Positions 58,885 to 64,000 of a stretch of 64,000 bases of DNA are shown here, piece after piece. The stretch's first letter is position 1. Each line of letters starts with the position of its first letter. Both the position numbers and the translations under genes were made by a program. The stretch is from Panorpa germanica (lineage: Eukaryota > Arthropoda > Insecta > Mecoptera > Panorpidae). The DNA lies in assembly GCA_963678705.1 (NCBI GenBank), contig OY783207.1, forward strand, positions 23,720,001 through 23,784,000, in the 5' to 3' direction. The notes beneath the pieces were generated by a model that saw only the letters and a list, made by a program, of their open reading frames with translations, had not been told where the DNA came from and ran no database searches.

Positions 58885-60399
58885 CTAGATGTAGTCGTCA
58901 CTTCTGTTTCCTGATAAGAGTCCTGCAGCAATAGTATTTGTATTGGTTTTTCTCTGTGAAATTTGCTTTACATGAACATCTTTGATTTTATTGGTGACTG
59001 CATCGGAAATGGCTAATACTTTATTATCTTTGATTGCTGTTACTTTATGTGGTCCTGTTTGTGGATTCGTTATCTTCCCTCTTTTTCTATCAATTCTTCC
59101 AATGTATACTTCTTGAATGTGTTTGTTCATATAGTCCCAATAGTATTTTTTTCTGATTATTTCTTTAATCATATTTTCCTCTAGTTTGTTGAAAATTGTT
59201 ATACTTATATCATTTTGTTCATATGTTGGCTTATCATAGTATTTTTCTTTTCTGTGAACATTTATCCACATAGTGTGTGCCTCTTTTTCTGAATCTTCTA
59301 GCTTTTCCGGTAAGCACTTAGTTTTGTTTTCCTTTTCAATTTTTCGTTCTATTTTAAATTTTTTAATTTTCTTATTTTCTGCTTTTTCTTGCTTTATACT
59401 GTATGACTTTTCTACCTCGGAATATTGCATATTTTGTTTTCCTGGTTTTTCTTGTTTCATGTTTTGTTGTTTCTCTATTTCAATATCTTGTATAGTTTGC
59501 TTTTCTGCTACTTGCTTGATTCTTTGTTCATTTTTTACTTTGAAATCTTGAAAGTTTTGATTTTTTGTTTGTTGATTAACCTTTTGTTTATTTGGTATTT
59601 CAAAATGTTGTATTTCTTGACTCTTTGTTTCTTGTTTGACATTTTGCAGATTTTCTACATTGAAATCTTGCATGTTCTCATCTTCTGTGTCTTTGACGTT
59701 TACTTCAACAATTGAATTTTCATCGGTTTTTATTTTAATAAATGTTTTAACATCTTTTTCGTTTACTTCTGTATTCCAAACTTCATCTGTAGTGTTTTCA
59801 CTCTGTACTTTGATTTCAGTATTATACAGATCCAATTTATTTGAATTCTGTGTATTCATTCCTGATGTAGTATCCATGGGCGTCCAATGCTTCTTAATTG
59901 GTTTATTAGGGTGTCGGTTCCATACGTTGCTCTGTTTGGAGAACATTGTTTCCGATTTTTGCTGGATAGTAGGGTTTGGTGCCCGCCAATTCTGTTGTTG
60001 CGGTTGTTGGAAATTGCTTTGTCTCCATGGTCGTTCACTATTAAAACCGGGTGCGTGGGAAATATTAAATTTTTCCGATTGTTTAGGGTAGTTGAATGTT
60101 CTTTGTGTCATTCTGACTGGTTGTTGTACCAGATTATTATTCATATTTTCTTCTTGTCTTTGCCAATTCCTATCGTTCTGTTCTTCCGTTACAATAGAGA
60201 TTGCTTGTTCCAGTGTAGTGGGTGCTCTGGTTCTCAAGAATGATCCAAAAGGTTCCCTTAGGCCTGCTTTAAAAGATTTTAGAGCCACTTCGTCGTACAT
60301 TTTTGTCTTCATATTTCTTTCTTCTATTGCTCCATTGCATTTTTGATTAGCATATAATAATGCTCTCAATTTTCTACATTTTTCGTATCCTCGTATCAT
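58885..60399 (-). CDS. Gag C-terminal part fused to a pol-like tail
   Basis: 504 codons in the -1 frame relative to the upstream gag ORF, overlapping it in ATGA. Residues 1-75 continue the capsid C-terminal region (LREPFGSFLRTRAPTTLEQA). Residues 80-180 are Gln/Asn/Pro-rich, with a HWTPMDTTSG stretch like the PMD segment of insect mdg4-type Gags; no CCHC zinc knuckle is seen. Residues 241-350 hold five to six 20-residue repeats rich in Gln, Lys and Glu. The last ~130 residues (RKRGKITNPQTGPHKVTAIK and KDVHVKQIS) resemble the GPY/F-type end of an integrase, so an internal deletion probably joined gag to the end of pol in frame. The split could be a one-base indel in a run of five A residues or true recoding. 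Confidence 0.75.
   Translation of the reverse strand: MIRGYEKCRKLRALLYANQKCNGAIEERNMKTKMYDEVALKSFKAGLREPFGSFLRTRAPTTLEQAISIVTEEQNDRNWQRQEENMNNNLVQQPVRMTQRTFNYPKQSEKFNISHAPGFNSERPWRQSNFQQPQQQNWRAPNPTIQQKSETMFSKQSNVWNRHPNKPIKKHWTPMDTTSGMNTQNSNKLDLYNTEIKVQSENTTDEVWNTEVNEKDVKTFIKIKTDENSIVEVNVKDTEDENMQDFNVENLQNVKQETKSQEIQHFEIPNKQKVNQQTKNQNFQDFKVKNEQRIKQVAEKQTIQDIEIEKQQNMKQEKPGKQNMQYSEVEKSYSIKQEKAENKKIKKFKIERKIEKENKTKCLPEKLEDSEKEAHTMWINVHRKEKYYDKPTYEQNDISITIFNKLEENMIKEIIRKKYYWDYMNKHIQEVYIGRIDRKRGKITNPQTGPHKVTAIKDNKVLAISDAVTNKIKDVHVKQISQRKTNTNTIAAGLLSGNRSDDYI
59350..59679 (-). repeat. 60-bp coding tandem repeats in gag
   Basis: Five to six diverged units code a 20-residue period. Examples are ENMQDFNVENLQNVKQETKS, QNFQDFKVKNEQRIKQVAEK and QTIQDIEIEKQQNMKQEKPG. 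Each unit has Q-D-F/I at positions 4-6 and a K-Q-E cluster near position 15. The frame stays open through all units, which suggests selection on the protein or very recent expansion. Confidence 0.85.
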
Positions 60400-60788
60400 T
60401 TTTCATTCCTCTGCCTTATTTCCTTTAGTTCTCGCAGTAATGACATCTCATCTCTAGGGTCGCAAAATGCTTGTGTCAATGTCATTTTAATTTCTGCCCA
60501 GCTCTGTATGTTCCTTCCTTCTATTAGTGAGGCAGCTTTTCCAATTAGTTTTGCCCGAATCGCTTCTATTAAAGCGACGTTGTCGAAGCAATCTAATTTA
60601 TTTTCATTGAAAAATTGTCCTAGTAACAATTCGCTTGTTCTGATGTAGTCCGGTAAGCCTTCGGATCTACCATCATACTCTTTTATCATTCCCAAATATT
60701 GTTGGAAATTATTATTAGTTGACGTTGTCATTTTTTCTTTTTTATTTATATTCAATTGTGTAAAAAGGTAATTCAATTGATCTACCAT
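60396..60788 (-). CDS. Gag N-terminal (capsid) ORF of the retroelement
   Basis: 130 codons with the features of a Ty3/mdg4 capsid N-terminal half: GMIKEYDGRSEGLPDYI, then hydrophobic helices through LIEAIRAKLIGKAASLIEG, WAEIKMTLTQAFCDPRDEMS and LLRELKEIRQ. A second ATG at residue 20 could be the true start. The stop TGA overlaps the ATG of the next ORF. In related elements this region continues in one frame, so this copy may be broken or recoded at that point. Confidence 0.8.
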   Translation of the reverse strand: MVDQLNYLFTQLNINKKEKMTTSTNNNFQQYLGMIKEYDGRSEGLPDYIRTSELLLGQFFNENKLDCFDNVALIEAIRAKLIGKAASLIEGRNIQSWAEIKMTLTQAFCDPRDEMSLLRELKEIRQRNEK

Positions 60789-60975
60789 ATATTAATATAT
60801 GAACCTTTAATCTTCTTGTAGTCCTTTGTTCTTGGTCCTTAGTTATCAGTTCACTTCACTATATTTTACACAGCTTATTTATAATTTTATTTAATTTTTG
60901 AATCTTCTTCCCTGGGGTGAGTAGATTTGTTCTTTTCCGTCACGATGCTTTGGTTTTATCTCCGCCGCTAGACGA

Positions 60976-60986
60976 CGACTGCGCCA
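60976..60986 (-). other. tRNA primer-binding site
   Basis: On the element strand this reads TGGCGCAGTCG directly at the end of the 5' LTR, with T shared by the LTR. The TGG start pairs with the universal CCA tRNA end. The primer identity (tRNA-Ser-like) is from memory of related elements. Confidence 0.75.
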
Positions 60987-61262
60987 GTTATGTTATTGCT
61001 AGTTATGTTATTAGTAAATAACAATATTTAAAATAGTATATACTTTATTTATATTGATAAATAAAGTTTCTCTATAATTATATATTTTTTATTACAAATA
61101 TTATCTCCTCGATGGAGTATAACTAAAGTACTTAAACAAATGAATTAATCAATTAGTTAAAACAACATTGATTTTAGTCAATGTGATTTAAATATTATTT
61201 GGTTACTTAGATAATATATTTATTATCTTGTTTAAGCATGATATTAGGGTCACTTGATAACT
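60986..61262 (-). repeat. LTR (5' LTR) of the gag-only retroelement
   Basis: 277 bp, same ends and length as 58554-58830 with two substitutions. It is followed by the CGTT duplication. On the element strand it carries the promoter and leads directly into the primer-binding site. Confidence 0.95.
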
Positions 61263-61266
61263 CGTT

Positions 61267-62159
61267 GAGAATTATAAGTCATAAAATTCTTATTTGATAT
61301 TCTCTTAATTTTCAATATAAAATCTACATAATGCACCAGATCGGGAAATCCCGTTCGTACTTAAACCAATAGAGATCGTGTAAAGTCGGCTTTCGGTTTT
61401 GTTCGAATTCTATGGATTTAGTTGTGCGATACTGATGTACATATACAGATACAGCTGATGCTATATCAGCTACTGTAAAAGCGAGGTAATTGGTTTTAAA
61501 ATAAAAAATGTATTATTGACACAAAACAAAAATTTAAGAAAACTTTTTAAGTGGAAGTATATTTAATTTACTACTACTTGTTAATTGTAATAGTTACCAA
61601 TTTATGGCTTTTACAGTAATATATACATCCGCGGCTAAATACGTCACTCGAATTGCCGGTAACTAGGTATACGCCCACAAACCTACGCAGAGATTCAATT
61701 ATAAACAAAGCTTCATGCTATATATGTGTTAGTGCCCCTGCAGCTTGCTTGTGTATCAATGCCGGTAATCAGATCAAACAATTCATTTTGTATTTACATA
61801 CCCCCCACCGTTTACACCCTTCCATGCCTCCCAATTCCCTAACAAGAACCAACGCGTTTACAAATAAATGTAAATTCTAATTTAATTAGAATAAATATTA
61901 ATCTAGAAATTAGTGCATCTCTTGGTATGACATTAACGTAATTAAATTTTTATAATTCGATATTAATTTAAAATAATTAATAATATTGTTTAATTAATTA
62001 TGTATTATAAATTAATAAATGCAGAGCCTTGGATTAGCTGCTACGCTAAAGGTTACAGTCAGGGCCGCATTTAAGCATAATCAACGTAGGCGTGAGTCCA
62101 TCCCGCACCACAAAATGTTTAACCTCTTTGCAAAAGTAACAATTTTTAATTTTTAGGGG
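61267..62159. other. No gene recognised
   Basis: AT-rich. A short plus ORF at 61653-61880 is unrecognised. AGGGCCGCATTTAAG near 62062 resembles a lone hAT terminus. Confidence 0.4.
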
Positions 62160-62236
62160 AAATTACCTTTAAGTATCATTTAATTTAATTTTGTATTTCG
62201 TATTTAATTTAAATTGTTTAACATATGGCAATTTTT

Positions 62237-62745
62237 TTTATATATTTATTTACTTATTTGCTTTGACTTTCTTTCGTCATAGCCACCATCAAACATTTTT
62301 TATACATCTTTTATAATTTATAATTCAATTTTACAATTTTCTAAATATTTCAATAATTCACTAATTAATTTTGAATCACTTACCAAAAATTTAGTATTAA
62401 CAGGAAAAGTTTTAATCACATCTAATATATCACTATTCAATTTTGATCTTTCTAAACTATAATTTATGCATTCAAATATAATATGATCCAAAGTTCCTTC
62501 TTCACCACATTGACATCTATCGTCAGATTTAATATTAATTTTGTACAGGTGAGCTGGAGTTTTGCAATGATTACTTTTGATTCTGATTATAGTTCATATA
62601 ATTTTGCGGCACTCATTTCTAAACCATCTCATCTTACTTAAATTTGGATGTAACAAATATAATAATCTCTTCCTTTTAACTGACTTTTGTTAATGAAATC
62701 TGTGTTTCTCAAATTGAAGTTTAATTTTTTGATTATATTAAAAAC
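62237..62745 (-). mobile_element. LINE 3' fragment, second copy
   Basis: Closely matches 13706-14210 (GTCATAGCCACCATCAAACA, GTTCCTTCTTCACCACATTG, ACAGGTGAGCTGGAGTTTTG), with an AAAT-type tail at the left. It covers only the C-terminal cysteine region and 3'UTR, with stops and indels. It has inserted into a family F segment (62160-62236), breaking it at CATATGGCAAT. Confidence 0.8.
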
Positions 62746-63640
62746 GAAAAATGAAATAATAAAAAAAAAATTATTAAACGAAACCTAGTAATATTTAGAA
62801 ACATTTTATTTTACAATCCTAAAGATATTTAATAACCTTAAAAGAATAAAGAACTTGAACTATTTGAAAAATTACATTTTGCGATTAGGATAGAAATCAA
62901 ATAGGTTACAAATTAGCTATTATTCTTTACGCAACGTTACATAAACGTCAAAAACACGTAACAAAGTTTACTTAAGGTAATATCAATGTTTTCTGTTGAC
63001 CAGGTTATGTATTTAACAAAGTATAACATGGAATCATTGAAAAACATATCCAAACGAGACCCAAGGCCACAGACAAATCGATAATCATTTCTAATTCATA
63101 AACTACGATTCTTACGATTGACCAATCACCTTCGACGAAATCGAAAACTACTATTTGAATTTTAAACCATGACAACGGAAGCATCAACAATCTATTTTTA
63201 CCCGAGCAATATCTTAGCAGTTAGCAATATCTTAGCAGTACAACGCAACGCAATGACAAAGACAAAATTAAAAACCACAAACGCAAAGATAAAGAAAACT
63301 AAACCACATTGACAAAAAAGTAAACAAACATCTGTAAGCGGTGTGCAGGCTGATATATACATGTACTATGGTAGTAGGTGGGCTTCGATACAGGATGCTA
63401 TTGATTGACAGTATTAGAATGCTGAAATTACGTCATCATTTTCGTGGAAACCCCGCCCAAGTTGATATACTATGAGAACGGTTTGCAATAATGCAATTCA
63501 ATGAACAATACTACGCTGGTATATTTTTCTTGTTGTAATTTACCGTTTAATTCAGTCTATTTCATATGACATTCTCTTCACCCGTGACCTCCTACTATGT
63601 TGGCATATAACTAGCTCACTTTCAACATATTTTAAAAAAA
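62746..63640. other. No gene recognised
   Basis: AT-rich. A minus ORF at 63005-63190 is hydrophobic and unrecognised. A short direct repeat ATCTTAGCAGT occurs at about 63210 and 63228. Confidence 0.4.
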
Positions 63641-64000
63641 GGTTTCAACTTTTTTTTTTTAATTATTTATATTATTGTACAACATATTAAGTTTATTGTG
63701 TAAAAGTTTGAAGTCGATTGGAGTAAAACTGTCGGATATTTAAGTCTTCACCTCTCTGGTCTGCTTTCGTGTTACTTTGAAACTTTTAAATGCGGTTTCT
63801 CACACATAGCTTTTTCAGAGTCGGTGCCATCTCTAACTGAAAATCTACTGAACCGATTCTTTTGAAATTTTGCACATTCTTTCTTTACATAAATACCGAG
63901 GTAACGCTGTCGAGTTTTTTTAAATTTTTTATTTTAACGTATTTTAAAATAACAAAGTTTCTGATTTTCTTCATGAAAAATCGGTATGTTGACTTTTAAG
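63641..64000 (+). repeat. Interspersed repeat family A, copy 4 (cut by window end)
   Basis: It starts GGTTTCAACTTTTTTTTTTT and follows copy 1 closely (CACCTCTCTGGTCTGCTTTC, ACCGATTCTTTTGAAATTTT) until the window ends. Confidence 0.8.

Larger units (their letters stand above)
58554..61262 (-). mobile_element. Young gag-only Ty3/mdg4-type LTR retroelement
   Basis: 2709 bp from LTR to LTR, read on the minus strand. The 5' LTR is 60986-61262 and the 3' LTR 58554-58830, with a CGTT duplication outside. A primer-binding site TGGCGCAGTCG (60976-60986) overlaps the 5' LTR by one base and is complementary to a tRNA 3' end; from memory, some insect mdg4-type elements use such a tRNA-Ser site. A 197-base leader, a gag split in two frames and a pol-like tail follow. 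There is no protease, reverse transcriptase, RNase H or catalytic integrase domain, nor env. The AGTTA...TAACT LTR ends fit the mdg4/17.6 group. Near-identical LTRs imply recent insertion, with replication proteins supplied in trans. Confidence 0.93.

Noticed and set aside
59273..60346. Several plus-strand ORFs with hydrophobic, Phe/Cys-rich products
   Set aside because: They are antisense shadows of the Gln/Lys-rich gag ORF on the minus strand; reversed Lys and Gln codons give Phe and Leu.

Overview
The window looks like nuclear DNA of an insect, most likely a moth or butterfly. It is very AT-rich, has short GT-AG introns and five protein genes with insect-type sequences, and is full of small transposable elements. 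The order is inferred from protein character and repeat style, not from a species-diagnostic marker.

The recognisable genes all lie in the first 27 kb. In order they are: COX7A, a mitochondrial cytochrome c oxidase subunit (4647-5291, +, 3 exons); Prx6, a 1-Cys peroxiredoxin (9174-15775, +, 5 exons); a NANP-type HAD phosphatase (16448-23242, +, 3 exons); neurochondrin (17074-19251, +, one exon), nested whole and in the same orientation in the first NANP intron; and mRpL47, a mitochondrial large-subunit ribosomal protein (25615-26826, -, 6 exons). Two products work in mitochondria (COX7A in respiration, mRpL47 in translation) and Prx6 is a peroxide scavenger. I see no operon-like or pathway arrangement beyond this housekeeping character.

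The Prx6 introns are heavily invaded. Intron 1 holds a 618-bp palindrome with almost identical arms and two copies of a hAT-type element. One of these has intact ends and a perfect 8-bp target duplication. Intron 2 holds a TIR element and a 5'-truncated LINE with a 12-bp duplication.

From about 27 to 64 kb I recognise no host gene. This part holds an ordered AB-type tandem array (28.3-28.75 kb), several MITE families present in two to four copies, a mariner N-terminal fragment inserted in one MITE, a 0.7-kb repeat family with four copies (two facing each other), and a young gag-only LTR retroelement (58554-61262, -). That element has 277-bp LTRs differing at two sites, a 4-bp target duplication, a gag split by an ATGA overlap, and a tail resembling the end of pol. 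It has no protease, reverse transcriptase or integrase core. A few GC-rich patches (43.0, 46.1-46.3 and 47.8 kb) could be promoters or unseen exons of a long gene, but nothing proves it.

The most unusual items are the intronic long hairpin in Prx6, the deletion-derived gag element with its 20-residue repeats, the nested intronless neurochondrin, and a TIR element bounded by an 18-bp direct duplication.
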